The notes beneath the pieces are model-generated. The model was not told where the DNA came from. It saw only the letters and a program-made list of their open reading frames with translations, and ran no database searches. This document shows positions 1-9,218 of a stretch of 64,000 nt of DNA, in pieces. The stretch is from NCBI RefSeq assembly GCF_001278705.1, contig NZ_CP012600.1:3225917-3289916 (forward strand). Direction: 5' to 3'. Made by a program: the position numbers and the translations under genes. Position 1 is the stretch's first letter. Each line of letters starts with the position of its first letter. The DNA is from Bacillus gobiensis. Its GTDB lineage: Bacteria; Bacillota; Bacilli; Bacillales; Bacillaceae.

Positions 1-821
1 ACAGCTCCGACCTCTGCTGCTAATTCTGCACCTTCATAAGGTTCAATTTCGTCCGCGTGGATTTTAGGATGGAGTCCATGATCCAGTCCTGCTTCCAAAA
101 TTCGCTTTGACTGAGCAGGAGTAAACACGCCATGTTCACAAAACACATCATTAAATTCGGCAAGACCCAGCTCGGCTACTTTCGGAATCATCTCATGAAT
201 GATAAGGTCGACAAATGCATCCGGATTTTCTTTGTACTCACGGGGGATGGCATGCGCCCCCATAAAGGTGCTGACGAGATCGACGGCATGCTCGTTTTGG
301 AGCCTTTGTGCGACGCGAAGCTGTTTTAATTCGGTTTCAAGATTCAATCCATATCCGCTTTTTGCTTCCACCGTCGTTACGCCCTGAAGAAGAAACTGGT
401 CCAACCTAGCTGCGCTTTCTTTGTACAGCAGTTCTTCTGAAGCTTCCTGGGTCGCCTTTGTCGTTGCGTAAATTCCCCCGCCACTATTCATAATTTCCAT
501 ATAGGTTGCCCCATTTAAACGCATATCAAATTCATCTTCCCGAGTGCCGGCAAACACCAAATGGGTATGCGGGTCTACAAGTCCAGGTGTGACAAGGCAG
601 CCATCCGCATCGATGAGTTCTGCGTTTTGAAGCTGGGATCTGTGCTTTGCAGCGAGTTCTTCATCCGCTCCGACAGAAATAATGACTCCGTCTTCAATCC
701 ATAGTGACCCGCCTTCGACGATCCGCAAATCCTTCATTTGATCTCCGGCAAGCGGTTTTTGCGAAGACCCTTTTAAAGTGGCAAGCTGGCTTGCGCGGCG
801 AATAAAGAGTGGCTTTGTCAT
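1..821 (-). CDS. hutI: Imidazolonepropionase, 5' part only (cut by the window edge)
   Basis: This enzyme hydrolyses 4-imidazolone-5-propanoate to N-formimino-L-glutamate, the third step of histidine breakdown, in the cytoplasm. About 273 N-terminal codons are visible; the C-terminus lies left of position 1. The amidohydrolase metal motif VDPHTH appears after about 80 residues and a later KIHADE motif supplies a further metal-ligand histidine. The ATG at 819-821 is preceded by an AGGAGG-like site. It starts 12 bases after the hutU stop, so the two genes form one operon. The rest of the pathway (hutG and perhaps hutH or hutM) would be expected off the left edge. Confidence 0.93.
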   Translation of the reverse strand, partial: MTKPLFIRRASQLATLKGSSQKPLAGDQMKDLRIVEGGSLWIEDGVIISVGADEELAAKHRSQLQNAELIDADGCLVTPGLVDPHTHLVFAGTREDEFDMRLNGATYMEIMNSGGGIYATTKATQEASEELLYKESAARLDQFLLQGVTTVEAKSGYGLNLETELKQLRVAQRLQNEHAVDLVSTFMGAHAIPREYKENPDAFVDLIIHEMIPKVAELGLAEFNDVFCEHGVFTPAQSKRILEAGLDHGLHPKIHADEIEPYEGAELAAEVGA

Positions 822-833
822 ATTAGCAGCCTC

Positions 834-2501
834 CTATTTCGTAATCATCGGGATATGGATTCCGTGTTCTTTTGCTGATTGAACGGCTGTTTCGTAGCCG
901 GCATCGGCATGGCGGACGATCCCCATTCCCGGATCTGTTGTAAGCACACGTTCGATCCGCTTCGCTGCAGCTTCCGTTCCATCTGCTACAATGACCATGC
1001 CCGCATGAAGCGAATAACCCATGCCGACACCCCCGCCGTGATGGACTGACACCCAGCTTGCTCCCCCGACACTATTGATTAACGCATTTAATATCGGCCA
1101 ATCGGAAACGGCGTCACTTCCGTCCTTCATCGCTTCAGTTTCCCGGTTTGGCGAAGCGACGGAACCGGAATCCAAGTGATCACGGCCAATGACGATTGGT
1201 GCTGACAGTTCACCAGAAGCAACCATCTCATTAATGATTTTTCCAAATTTCGCTCGTTCTCCGTAACCAAGCCAGCAAATTCGGGAAGGAAGTCCCTGAA
1301 ATTCGATTCTTTCCCTCGCCATTTTAATCCAGTTGCACAAATGAGTGTTCTCAGCGAACTCTTTTAAAATAACCTCATCCGTTTTATAAATATCTTCAGG
1401 GTCCCCTGATAAAGCTGCCCATCTGAAAGGCCCTTTTCCCTCGCAGAATTGCGGCCTGATGTATGCAGGCACAAACCCGGGAAAATCAAAGGCATTTTCG
1501 ACTCCTTCATCCTTTGCCACCTGGCGGATGTTGTTTCCGTAGTCAAATGTAACGGCTCCCTGTTCCTTCATTTTCAGCATTGCAAGAACGTGCTCCTTAA
1601 TGCTTTGCTTCGCCTTAGAAATGTAGGTTTTTCCGTCCGTTTTTCGCAAGTTCTCCGCCTCCTCTAATGAATAACCGATAGGAATATATCCATTTAAAGG
1701 ATCATGAGCAGAGGTTTGGTCTGTTAAAATATCAGGAGTAAATCCAAGCTCTGTCATTTCATTTAAAACTTCCGCCGCGTTTCCAAGCAAGCCGATGGAG
1801 ATCGCTTTTCCTGATTGCTTTGCTTCAAGTGCCATGTTGATAGCTTCCTGCAGGTCTTCAGTCATCGTGTTTAAATATTTGGTATCGAGACGCCGTTTAA
1901 TTCTGGAACGATCGACTTCAATGCAGATCGATACACCGCCAGCTAACGAAATGGCAAGCGGCTGCGCACCGCTCATCCCTCCGAGTCCTGCTGTTACCGT
2001 AATTGTTCCTTTTAAACTCCCGTGAAAGTGCTGGCGGGCACATTCGGCAAAGGTTTCATACGTTCCTTGAATAATCCCCTGGCTCCCGATATAAATCCAG
2101 CTTCCGGCTGTCATTTGTCCGTACATCATGAGTCCCTTTTTATCCAATTCATGAAAGTGATCCCAATTGGCCCAAGCCGGAACTAAATTAGAGTTTGCGA
2201 TCAGCACACGGGGGGCATCCTCATGAGACCGAAAGACGGCAACCGGTTTTCCTGATTGCACAAGGAGCGTTTCATCATTTTCTAAAGACTGAAGGGTTTC
2301 CACGATTGCTTCGTAGCACGCCCAATTTCTTGCGGCTTTTCCAATTCCACCATATACAATGAGCTCATCCGGATTTTCAGCTACATTTGGGTGCAAATTA
2401 TTATTTAGCATCCTGAGCGCTGCTTCCTGAATCCAGCCCTTTGAATGCAGCTCAAAGCCTTTGTATTGTTTGACCTCTTTTTTTTCATTGATTTGATCCA
2501 T
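834..2501 (-). CDS. hutU: Urocanate hydratase
   Basis: Urocanase, 555 residues, the usual length, which hydrates urocanate to 4-imidazolone-5-propanoate using tightly bound NAD+. The protein reads as a full family member, with early [11 protein letters not shown] and a glycine-rich [11 protein letters not shown] segment in the C-terminal third. A good ribosome binding site precedes the ATG at 2499-2501. It is the first gene of its visible operon and is followed by hutI. In Bacillus subtilis the order is hutP-hutH-hutU-hutI; here no hutP or hutH lies upstream. An AraC-type response regulator ends 160 bases upstream on the same strand, so hutU may be controlled differently or be cotranscribed with that regulator. 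Confidence 0.96.
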   Translation of the reverse strand: MDQINEKKEVKQYKGFELHSKGWIQEAALRMLNNNLHPNVAENPDELIVYGGIGKAARNWACYEAIVETLQSLENDETLLVQSGKPVAVFRSHEDAPRVLIANSNLVPAWANWDHFHELDKKGLMMYGQMTAGSWIYIGSQGIIQGTYETFAECARQHFHGSLKGTITVTAGLGGMSGAQPLAISLAGGVSICIEVDRSRIKRRLDTKYLNTMTEDLQEAINMALEAKQSGKAISIGLLGNAAEVLNEMTELGFTPDILTDQTSAHDPLNGYIPIGYSLEEAENLRKTDGKTYISKAKQSIKEHVLAMLKMKEQGAVTFDYGNNIRQVAKDEGVENAFDFPGFVPAYIRPQFCEGKGPFRWAALSGDPEDIYKTDEVILKEFAENTHLCNWIKMARERIEFQGLPSRICWLGYGERAKFGKIINEMVASGELSAPIVIGRDHLDSGSVASPNRETEAMKDGSDAVSDWPILNALINSVGGASWVSVHHGGGVGMGYSLHAGMVIVADGTEAAAKRIERVLTTDPGMGIVRHADAGYETAVQSAKEHGIHIPMITK

Positions 2502-2661
2502 ATTAATCCTCCTACTCTTTGGAATTTTCTGATTATTTATTTTATTTTAATAAGAATCGCCTCAGAAAAATAGAATAGAAGTTTTGAAATTAAGATAATC
2601 TTTTTCGATCAGATCACTATTATTAGCATTTATTTTTGTATTTATAGCATTTTTTTTCGAT

Positions 2662-4146
2662 TCAGATGCTTTTTTTCGCTTTGAATTCTCTGGGCGTTGT
2701 ATTGTGCTTTTGTTTAAATACGCGGCTGAAATAATTAGCATTCCGAAAACCTATTTCATAAGAGATCTGCTGGATGCCCATGTTGCTTCCTAGAAGCAGC
2801 TTTTCCGCTTCCTTCATTCTCATCTGATTGACCAGTTCCCGAAAATTGGTCCCTAATCGTTTCGCCAGTATATGACTCGTATATGAGGAGCTTCTATCCA
2901 CAAAATTGGCCACATTCTCTAAGGAAAGATTCGGATTTTTATAATGGGTTTGGATATAATGTATCGCTTGTTCCACAATATCTGTTGTTGCTTTTTGCTG
3001 CTGGAGGCTCACACCGTCAATGACTTCATAGACAAATAAAAGCAAATCCTGAACAATTCGGTACAAGACTGTCTCATATAAGATCGATTGAAATACCTTC
3101 TGATACGACATTTCAAACGGATTTACCGTGTCCAAATGAAAGTTTTTCATAAAGCGGCGGATTTGCGCTAAAATGCTTGTTAAGCGAATTCGAAGTAATC
3201 CAGGGCTCGGATATGGCTCTTTGATGTTGAGAAATTGCTGATACATCCAGTGTTTAATGCTCTCTTTATCTTTATTGTTCAACATCTCAATCCATGCCCT
3301 TTGTTCTGAGGAGGTGAGGAAGGGATCAATCGTTTCCCATTTCACATCGTCTTCAATTAGCGTGATGTCACGGTTCCCTTGAAAAAAACGGATTTCAAAC
3401 GCATTCAATGCATTCAAATATTTTTCGTGAAGTGAAATGGAGGTATTTTTTGAGTAGTAAAGGACGATCGTTACCGCTTCTTGATACCTTTCATTCCACT
3501 CTCTTAAAATCGTTCTCAGCTCCTGATAAACATCTGCTGCATCCAGGTTATTATCCGTATGTACAACAGCAATCATTTCACTCAATGGCAAAATCGCAAC
3601 CGATGAAGGAAACGGGTATTCTTTTAAGAACCGATGAAGATCCGCTAAGCGGCTTTTATTCATTTGAAGCAGACTAACAAATTTTATTCCTCTTGTTTTA
3701 TCATTCTTCTGCAGCAAATGATTGTATCCAATCGGATTTTGATTTGTTTCGATTAGAACGCTATTCCTTTTTGGCGTCTTCGATTGTCGATAGACTGATT
3801 GCAGTGTCTTTTTTACCTTTTCCAAGGAAAACGGTTTGACCCAAAATTCATAGGCCCTCACCTCTAATGCCTGCAATGCTCTTTCAAATGTAGCCTCCGC
3901 TGTTACAACAATCGTTTTGATCGCATATCGCTGGATTAATCTCTTGACCGTTTCGAATTGTGAGGCCGGTACTAAATCAATTTCTAAACAAAGAACAGAC
4001 GGATTGTCCTCTTCAATCGTCTTTACTAAATCATCCATCGTATGAACCAGATATTGCCGCTCAAACCCAATCGAATAGTTTTTAACGAGCCATTCAATAC
4101 CGATACATTCATTAGGATCTCTATCTGCTATAAGCAAGGTAACCAT
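2662..4146 (-). CDS. AraC-type response regulator with atypical receiver domain
   Basis: A 494-residue transcription regulator of YesN-like layout: receiver domain (about residues 1-120), a long middle region of unknown role (about 120-390), and a C-terminal AraC double helix-turn-helix (about 395-490, ending in the typical IGFRNANYFSRVFKQ and TTPREF signatures). The receiver keeps acidic residues near D9/D11, the Thr of IVVTAE and the Lys of WVKPF. The phosphoacceptor stretch reads LCLEIDLVP instead of the usual LLDIxMP, so the key Asp is either replaced by E55 or shifted to D57. No histidine kinase lies next to it. It stands directly upstream of hutU on the same strand, which makes histidine or a related nutrient a possible signal; this is inference. 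Confidence 0.85.
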   Translation of the reverse strand: MVTLLIADRDPNECIGIEWLVKNYSIGFERQYLVHTMDDLVKTIEEDNPSVLCLEIDLVPASQFETVKRLIQRYAIKTIVVTAEATFERALQALEVRAYEFWVKPFSLEKVKKTLQSVYRQSKTPKRNSVLIETNQNPIGYNHLLQKNDKTRGIKFVSLLQMNKSRLADLHRFLKEYPFPSSVAILPLSEMIAVVHTDNNLDAADVYQELRTILREWNERYQEAVTIVLYYSKNTSISLHEKYLNALNAFEIRFFQGNRDITLIEDDVKWETIDPFLTSSEQRAWIEMLNNKDKESIKHWMYQQFLNIKEPYPSPGLLRIRLTSILAQIRRFMKNFHLDTVNPFEMSYQKVFQSILYETVLYRIVQDLLLFVYEVIDGVSLQQQKATTDIVEQAIHYIQTHYKNPNLSLENVANFVDRSSSYTSHILAKRLGTNFRELVNQMRMKEAEKLLLGSNMGIQQISYEIGFRNANYFSRVFKQKHNTTPREFKAKKSI

Positions 4147-4256
4147 ACAATTCTCCTTTCGGCCGTTTTATTGAAATAAATTTAAGGCCAACCAGTCATT
4201 CCGGTTGGCCTAATATACGAATGCAGAGATTAAGTTCGCTCCATTCCGCGAAAAAA

Positions 4257-4850
4257 TTAGCGATATCGCTCCTCTTTAAACGAATTTGCCGTCATCGAGT
4301 AGCCCAATTCCTCCCAAAATCCTGCTTCATCTTCCTTCATAAATTCAATGCCAGACGCCCATTTCGAACCCTTCCATAAATAGAAGGACTCCGGCGGGAT
4401 AAATCGCAGCGGATACCCGTGCTTTGGAGATATGCCCTCCCATTCCTTCTCATTCGAATCCTTCCACCGGTACACGAACAAAGCATCGTCTCCAAGCAGC
4501 GCTTCAAGCGGCAAATTCGCAGAATAGCCAAACCGGTCTCCGTTATAGTAGCCGTAAATTTTAATATAGCTGACATCCTTCTCAAGCTCAACTAAGTTTA
4601 CCAGTTCACGCAGTGCGATTCCTTCAAAGCTTGAACCGAATTTGGACCAAGTTGTTACACAATGCATGTCAATCGTTGATACCGTTTTTGGAAGATTCAT
4701 TACGTCCGAATAGGATAACGTGATTTCTTCTTTTACCTTGCCAAACAACCTGAAATTCCATGTGTCTTCATCAAATTGGTAAACGTCACCCTGATGCAAA
4801 ATTGGCCATTTCTCTGTTTCAAATTGACCCGGCGGCAGCTGGTTTGCCAT
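4257..4850 (-). CDS. Sulfite-oxidase-fold molybdopterin-dependent protein (YuiH-like)
   Basis: A 197-residue protein with the oxidoreductase molybdopterin-binding fold of sulfite oxidase and YedY, close in length to B. subtilis YuiH. The family cysteine that binds molybdenum is seen in DMHCVTTWSKFG (about residue 64), and the HGYPLRFIPP motif follows near residue 144. There is no signal peptide or transmembrane segment, so it is probably cytoplasmic. The substrate is unknown. The start follows an AAAGGGTG ribosome binding site. It stands alone, convergent with nothing, and its upstream region carries a perfect inverted repeat (4925-4954). Confidence 0.85.
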   Translation of the reverse strand: MANQLPPGQFETEKWPILHQGDVYQFDEDTWNFRLFGKVKEEITLSYSDVMNLPKTVSTIDMHCVTTWSKFGSSFEGIALRELVNLVELEKDVSYIKIYGYYNGDRFGYSANLPLEALLGDDALFVYRWKDSNEKEWEGISPKHGYPLRFIPPESFYLWKGSKWASGIEFMKEDEAGFWEELGYSMTANSFKEERYR

Positions 4851-4924
4851 CTTTGTTCACCCTTTCTTATGGATGGTTGATTTAACCAAATCATATCGGT
4901 TCCCTGCTTAATATGCAAGGAGCT

Positions 4925-4954
4925 GCCGTTTAATTAAACGTTTGATTAAACGGC
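4925..4954. repeat. Inverted repeat, probable operator
   Basis: Perfect 10-bp arms (GCCGTTTAAT and ATTAAACGGC) separated by 10 bases, the inner part also being nearly symmetrical. It lies between the divergent YuiH-like and luciferase-like genes and has no T-run, so an operator is more likely than a terminator. No regulator gene is adjacent. Confidence 0.5.
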
Positions 4955-5070
4955 TGATCCCTTAATCCCAAGTCGTTATATTTTGAGCCGGCGTCATCGC
5001 TTGATAAAATGTAAATATGTTTTTGGGGAATGACCCTGATACATGATCATAAACGAAGGAAGATGAAGCG

Positions 5071-6096
5071 ATGTCTGAAAATAAGAAAGCAAAACAATTA
5101 AGCGATATAAAATTTTCAGTGCTGGACCTTTCACCAATTATTGACGGAGGAAGCCCTTCTCAGTCGTTGCAAAATACACTTGATCTTGCCCAGCATGCAG
5201 AAAAATGGGGCTACAATCGATATTGGCTGGCGGAGCACCATAATATGCCTATGATTGCAAGCTCAGCCACTTCTGTGGTTATCGGCCATGTGGCAGCGGG
5301 CACATCGAAAATCCGCGTCGGATCTGGCGGAATCATGCTGCCAAACCATGCGCCTCTTGTCATTGCCGAACAATTCGGTACGCTTGAAGCTCTCTTCCCC
5401 GGACGCATTGATCTCGGTCTTGGCCGCGCGCCCGGAACAGACCAGCTGACAGCCCATGCGCTAAGACGCGACCGCAGAAGCGACGGTGATGATTTCCCTG
5501 AGCAATTAGCAGAGCTCCGAGCCTATTTTGATCCGTTATCAGCTTCTGGAAGAATGCCTATTCGAGCGATTCCGGGCGAAGGATCGGATATCCCGATTTG
5601 GCTGCTCGGTTCAAGCGGCTACAGCGCACAGCTTGCCGGACAGTTAGGTCTCCCATTTGCTTTCGCCAGCCATTTTTCACCACAGCATACGCTGCCGGCT
5701 CTCGATCTATACCGCCGTTCCTTCAAGTCATCTAACATTCTTAGCGAACCGTATGCGATGGTTGGTGTGAACGTTACAGCCGCAGATACAGATGAAGAAG
5801 CAAAGCGCCTGGAGACTTCATTGCATCAGCAATTTTTAAACCTGATCAGAAATAACCTTTCGCCGCTTCGTCCGCCTGTGGATCACTTGGAAGACCTCAT
5901 GAGTGACTATGAAAAACAGGCGCTCGAGCAGCAGCTAGGCTCTTCCATTGCCGGAAGTCCTGAAACGGTTAAAGATAAATTGCAGAACTTTTTAAATGAA
6001 ACCGGGGCGGATGAAATGATTATAAACGGTCAAATTTATGATCATAAAGCACGTCTTCGGTCGTTTGAGATTGTGGCTGAGGTAATGAAAAAATAG
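5071..6096 (+). CDS. LLM-class flavin-dependent oxidoreductase (luciferase-like)
   Basis: A 341-residue single-domain monooxygenase of the bacterial-luciferase TIM-barrel superfamily. The N-terminal SVLDLSPI opening, the [11 protein letters not shown] motif (about residue 50) and [11 protein letters not shown] (about 90) are characteristic of the group 1, alkanal-monooxygenase-like subfamily that uses reduced FMN and oxygen. The substrate cannot be told. The ATG is preceded by a GAAGGAAG ribosome binding site. It is monocistronic, followed by a non-coding palindromic region and a terminator at 6321. Confidence 0.9.
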   Translation: MSENKKAKQLSDIKFSVLDLSPIIDGGSPSQSLQNTLDLAQHAEKWGYNRYWLAEHHNMPMIASSATSVVIGHVAAGTSKIRVGSGGIMLPNHAPLVIAEQFGTLEALFPGRIDLGLGRAPGTDQLTAHALRRDRRSDGDDFPEQLAELRAYFDPLSASGRMPIRAIPGEGSDIPIWLLGSSGYSAQLAGQLGLPFAFASHFSPQHTLPALDLYRRSFKSSNILSEPYAMVGVNVTAADTDEEAKRLETSLHQQFLNLIRNNLSPLRPPVDHLEDLMSDYEKQALEQQLGSSIAGSPETVKDKLQNFLNETGADEMIINGQIYDHKARLRSFEIVAEVMKK

Positions 6097-6120
6097 CATA
6101 CACATAAAGTGAAACTTCAA

Positions 6121-6306
6121 GCAGTGGGGACAACGCATAGGATATGCTAGTGAAGGCTTTGCAATAGGAGGTTATATTTTTAGCCTTCGTACATCAATCC
6201 CCCACTGATTGTTAGTTGAACCAATCGGGCTTTTACGGGCAGTTATCCCCCACCTAGTATTCCTCGTTTACACTCATAACCTTGAGGTGAGGGTCTTACT
6301 GCCCGT
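6121..6306. repeat. Composite palindromic intergenic element
   Basis: Two consecutive long hairpins. The first pairs AGTGGGGA (6123-6130) with TCCCCCACT (6198-6206) and holds an inner TGAAGGCT/AGCCTTCG stem. The second pairs ACGGGCAGT (6235-6243) with ACTGCCCGT (6298-6306) and inner CCCCCACCT with AGGTGAGGG. No open reading frame is apparent. It resembles dispersed palindromic repeats of Bacillus genomes, but I cannot name the family. Confidence 0.5.
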
Positions 6307-6320
6307 TAATGCGGGATATT

Positions 6321-6353
6321 AGGAGTAAGGCTCAACTTGCCTTACTCCTTTTT
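6321..6353 (+). terminator. Rho-independent terminator
   Basis: Perfect 10-bp stem AGGAGTAAGG/CCTTACTCCT with a 9-base loop followed by TTTTTATT. It can end transcription from the luciferase-like gene; the complement may also serve the convergent SDR gene. Confidence 0.8.
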
Positions 6354-6373
6354 ATTATAGACGCCCCTTGACG

Positions 6374-7138
6374 TTAGATCGACATTCCGCCAGATATCTC
6401 TATGCGCTGGGCATTGACCCATCGATTCTCGTCGGAAAGCAGCGAGGCGATCGCCTGACCGACGTCTTCGGGTTGACCTACACGACCAAGAGCCGTCATC
6501 TCTGCAATATGCTTGTTCAACTCAGGATTATCGCGGACCATGCCACCGCTGAAATCAGTCGCGATGGCTCCTGGGGCGACAGTGTTGACAGCGATTCCGC
6601 GCGGACCTAATTCTTTCGCCATATAACGGGTCAGGACCTCGACCGCACCTTTCATGGATGCGTAGGCACCGCTTTCCGGCACAGCGATGCGTGTAAGACC
6701 TGTGGAGATGTTCACAATCCGGCCGCCATCATTGATAAGCGGTAACAACTTCTGAGTTAGAAAGAACACTCCCTTGAAGTGAACTTCGTAAAGCTTATCC
6801 AACTCTTCCTCGGTCGTCTTCTCAAATGCATTGTGATGCGAGATACCGGCATTGTTCACGAGGTAATCGAATCGCTCAGCTCCCAGCTCTTTGAGCGCCC
6901 GACCTATGCTTTGGACAAAGGAGTCAAACGTGCTGACATGACCGGTATCTAACTGTAAGGCGATGGCATTGCGCCCCGATTCTCGTACTAGGGAGACGAC
7001 TTTTTCAGCTTCTTCTTGATTAGAATTGTAAGTGAAAATCGAGTTAATGCCGCGGTTTGCAAGACTAAGTACAGTGCTTCGGCCAATGCCGCGACTTCCG
7101 CCTGTAACAATGGCAATCTTTGTGTTGATCTGTGTCAC
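6374..7138 (-). CDS. Short-chain dehydrogenase/reductase (FabG-like)
   Basis: A classical NAD(P)-dependent SDR of 254 residues. Visible motifs are the cofactor loop TGGSRGIG, NNAGIS, and the catalytic Tyr-x3-Lys in GAYASMKGA. The GTG at 7136-7138 is chosen because GAAGGA lies just upstream; a longer form starting further upstream would swallow that site. It is divergent from a TetR gene, with two TetR-like palindromes between them, so it is most likely the target of that repressor. Its substrate is unknown; a quinone, aldehyde or xenobiotic carbonyl is typical for TetR-controlled SDRs. Confidence 0.88.
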   Translation of the reverse strand: MTQINTKIAIVTGGSRGIGRSTVLSLANRGINSIFTYNSNQEEAEKVVSLVRESGRNAIALQLDTGHVSTFDSFVQSIGRALKELGAERFDYLVNNAGISHHNAFEKTTEEELDKLYEVHFKGVFFLTQKLLPLINDGGRIVNISTGLTRIAVPESGAYASMKGAVEVLTRYMAKELGPRGIAVNTVAPGAIATDFSGGMVRDNPELNKHIAEMTALGRVGQPEDVGQAIASLLSDENRWVNAQRIEISGGMSI

Positions 7139-7172
7139 GTGAATTCCTTCTTTCATTAAGAATACTAGTTTT

Positions 7173-7220
7173 CTAACCAACTAGTTAGTTAGAATATACA
7201 CCTAACTAACCGGTTGGTCA
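7173..7220. promoter_or_regulatory. Double TetR-type operator
   Basis: Two imperfect palindromes, AACCAACTAGTTAGTT (inside 7173-7192) and AACTAACCGGTTGGTC (inside 7202-7220), share the pattern AACyAACnnGTTrGTT. They lie between the divergent SDR and TetR genes, as expected for an autoregulated repressor. Confidence 0.7.
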
Positions 7221-7278
7221 AATGATTGATCTATGTGATATATTGTAAACAAAATTCAATTTATAGGAGGGACATCAT

Positions 7279-7863
7279 TTGAGAAACGCTGAAGCAACAA
7301 GAGAACGGATTCTAGAGGCAGCTATGAAGGAATTCTCCTCCTATGGCATTGCGGGCGCGCGTGTTGATCGCATAGCTAAAAATGCTGAATGCAACAAGAA
7401 CCTGATTTACATTTACTTTGAGAATAAAGAGACGCTTTTTACAACTGTTCTCCAAAAACACCTAACACGCGTCTATGAAGAAATTGACTTTACACCTGAG
7501 GATCTTCCTGGTTATGCGGCAAGAGTATTCGATTTTGCTATGACACATCCCGATCTAATGCGGCTAATGGCATGGTACAGTTTGGAACAGAAGGTAGGCA
7601 GCTTAACTGAGAGAGCCTCTGCCCGTGACAAGAAAATTAAAGCGATAACGAATGCGCAAAGCGCCGGACAGGTAGGAACGACATTTACTCCTGGTTTTCT
7701 CTTGACTGCCATCATGGCCTTAGCTACCGCATGGTCTGCAACAAATCCTTTTGGTCCATCGCACGATACAGATGCCGCAAAAATGCCAAGTGAGACAAGA
7801 GATGCAATTGCTAAGGCTGTTAGTCTGATTATTAAAGAAAATCGCTCAGAAAAGAAAACATGA
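7279..7863 (+). CDS. TetR/AcrR family transcriptional regulator
   Basis: A 194-residue repressor. The N-terminal helix-turn-helix covers about residues 8-55 (ILEAAMKEFSSYGIAGARVDRIA and the usual YIYFENKETLF end). The C-terminal ligand domain resembles the type found in YcdC/RutR-like regulators. The start is TTG, read from the AGGAGGG site 8 bases upstream. It is divergent from the SDR at 6374-7138 and probably represses both itself and that gene through the operators at 7173-7220. Confidence 0.9.
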   Translation: MRNAEATRERILEAAMKEFSSYGIAGARVDRIAKNAECNKNLIYIYFENKETLFTTVLQKHLTRVYEEIDFTPEDLPGYAARVFDFAMTHPDLMRLMAWYSLEQKVGSLTERASARDKKIKAITNAQSAGQVGTTFTPGFLLTAIMALATAWSATNPFGPSHDTDAAKMPSETRDAIAKAVSLIIKENRSEKKT

Positions 7864-7970
7864 AAATACCTCTTTTCGTTGCCAAAATAGGACAAATAGA
7901 GACGTGGATGGCGTTCTTTAAAGATACAGAAGACAATACTCTCGCATTAATGAGTGAAGTGCAAATCTAG
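7860..7970 (+). pseudogene. C-terminal fragment of a VOC/glyoxalase-family protein
   Basis: A 36-codon reading frame overlapping the TetR stop (ATGA). Its sequence, with GQIETWMAFFKDTEDNTLAL then MSEV, matches the last strand and tail of VOC (glyoxalase/bleomycin-resistance) proteins. The rest of the domain is missing, so it is most likely the 3' end of a gene whose front was replaced by the TetR gene. Confidence 0.55.
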
Positions 7971-8047
7971 TATGAGCTAGTTATTTCTATTCTTTCACGC
8001 CATTTTGATAAGATATGATTATCTAGGAAAAGGAGATGACATATTAA

Positions 8048-8983
8048 ATGGCTGAACAAATCGAAATAGGAAAATCAGGTTTAATCGTGAATCCCATTGG
8101 CCTTGGCACAAACGCTGTAGGAGGTCATAACCTCTATCCTGATTTAAACGAAGAAACTGGTAAAGAACTTGTTCGTACGGCTTTGGATCATGGCATCAAT
8201 TTTTTAGATACTGCTTTTATTTATGGACCTGAACGCTCAGAGGAGCTAATCGGGGAGGTCATCAAAGAAAGAGGATCCAGAGATTCAGTTGTCATCGCAA
8301 CGAAGGGTGCTCATAAGTTTGTGGATGGCGAGGTGGAATTTGATAACTCGCCTGCGTTTTTAAAAGATGCCGTGGAAAGCAGTTTAAAACGGCTTCAAAC
8401 CGATTACATCGATTTGTTTTACATTCATTTTCCAGATGAACACACACCAAAGGACGAAGCGGTCGGCGCGCTCAAAGAGCTAAAGGATCAAGGAAAAATA
8501 AAAAGCATAGGTGTGTCTAACTTTTCCATCGAGCAATTAAAAGAAGCTAATAAAGACGGCTACGTAGACGTTCTGCAGGCTGAATACAACCTTTTCAAAC
8601 GGGAAGCAGAAAAAGATCTATTGCCGTACACAGCAGAAAATAATATTTCATTTGTTCCTTACTTCCCGCTCGCCTCAGGGTTGTTAGGCGGCAAATATAC
8701 AAAAGATACGAAATTCAATGATATTCGGGCAAAAATTCCGCTGTTTCAAGGGGAAGCGTTTATTCGCAACTTGGAAAAAGTAGATCAGGTACGTGAAATC
8801 GCCAATGCGAAAAATGCAGAGGTGGCGCATGTTGTCCTTGCCTGGTACTTAACCTGGGATGCTATTGACACAATCATTCCTGGTGCAAAAAAACCCGAAC
8901 AAGTAATAAACAACTTAAAAACATTGAACGTTGAGCTAACGAAAGAAGAAATTGATAAGATTGACTCCATTTTTAAAGATTAA
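8048..8983 (+). CDS. Aldo/keto reductase
   Basis: A 311-residue NADPH-dependent aldo/keto reductase, similar in layout to B. subtilis YhdN and IolS. The catalytic set is visible: Asp in [15 protein letters not shown] (with Tyr), Lys in VIATKG, and His in LFYIHFPD. The C-terminal cofactor segment [14 protein letters not shown] is present. The ATG has an AAAGGAGATGA site. It is a single-gene unit ending in the terminator at 9006. Confidence 0.92.
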   Translation: MAEQIEIGKSGLIVNPIGLGTNAVGGHNLYPDLNEETGKELVRTALDHGINFLDTAFIYGPERSEELIGEVIKERGSRDSVVIATKGAHKFVDGEVEFDNSPAFLKDAVESSLKRLQTDYIDLFYIHFPDEHTPKDEAVGALKELKDQGKIKSIGVSNFSIEQLKEANKDGYVDVLQAEYNLFKREAEKDLLPYTAENNISFVPYFPLASGLLGGKYTKDTKFNDIRAKIPLFQGEAFIRNLEKVDQVREIANAKNAEVAHVVLAWYLTWDAIDTIIPGAKKPEQVINNLKTLNVELTKEEIDKIDSIFKD

Positions 8984-9005
8984 GGCATGTTCCTTAAACG
9001 ATTCC

Positions 9006-9034
9006 AGGCCACCTAATTACGGGTGGCCTTTTTA
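9006..9034 (+). terminator. Rho-independent terminator after the aldo/keto reductase
   Basis: Stem AGGCCACC/GGTGGCCT with a short loop, followed by TTTTTAC, about 20 bases after the stop codon. Confidence 0.85.
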
Positions 9035-9186
9035 CGTGCAGTGATACGATCTCAACTAACACTTCGAGACATCAAAATATAATATCTATTAAATTTATGA
9101 TAAAATTAGTATAAAGGGAAAGAACAAATGGGAATAGAGTCTCTACTATTAAGTTTAAGCGGTTGCAAACGACACAGTAGTCATTA

Positions 9187-9201
9187 TTGAAAACGATTAC
9201 T
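9187..9201 (+). promoter_or_regulatory. cre-like CcpA site
   Basis: TTGAAAACGATTACT matches the cre consensus WTGNAARCGNWWWCA at 14 of 15 positions. It ends about 18 bases before the permease start, a position consistent with repression as a roadblock. Confidence 0.6.
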
Positions 9202-9218
9202 AAGAATGGGGGAACAAG

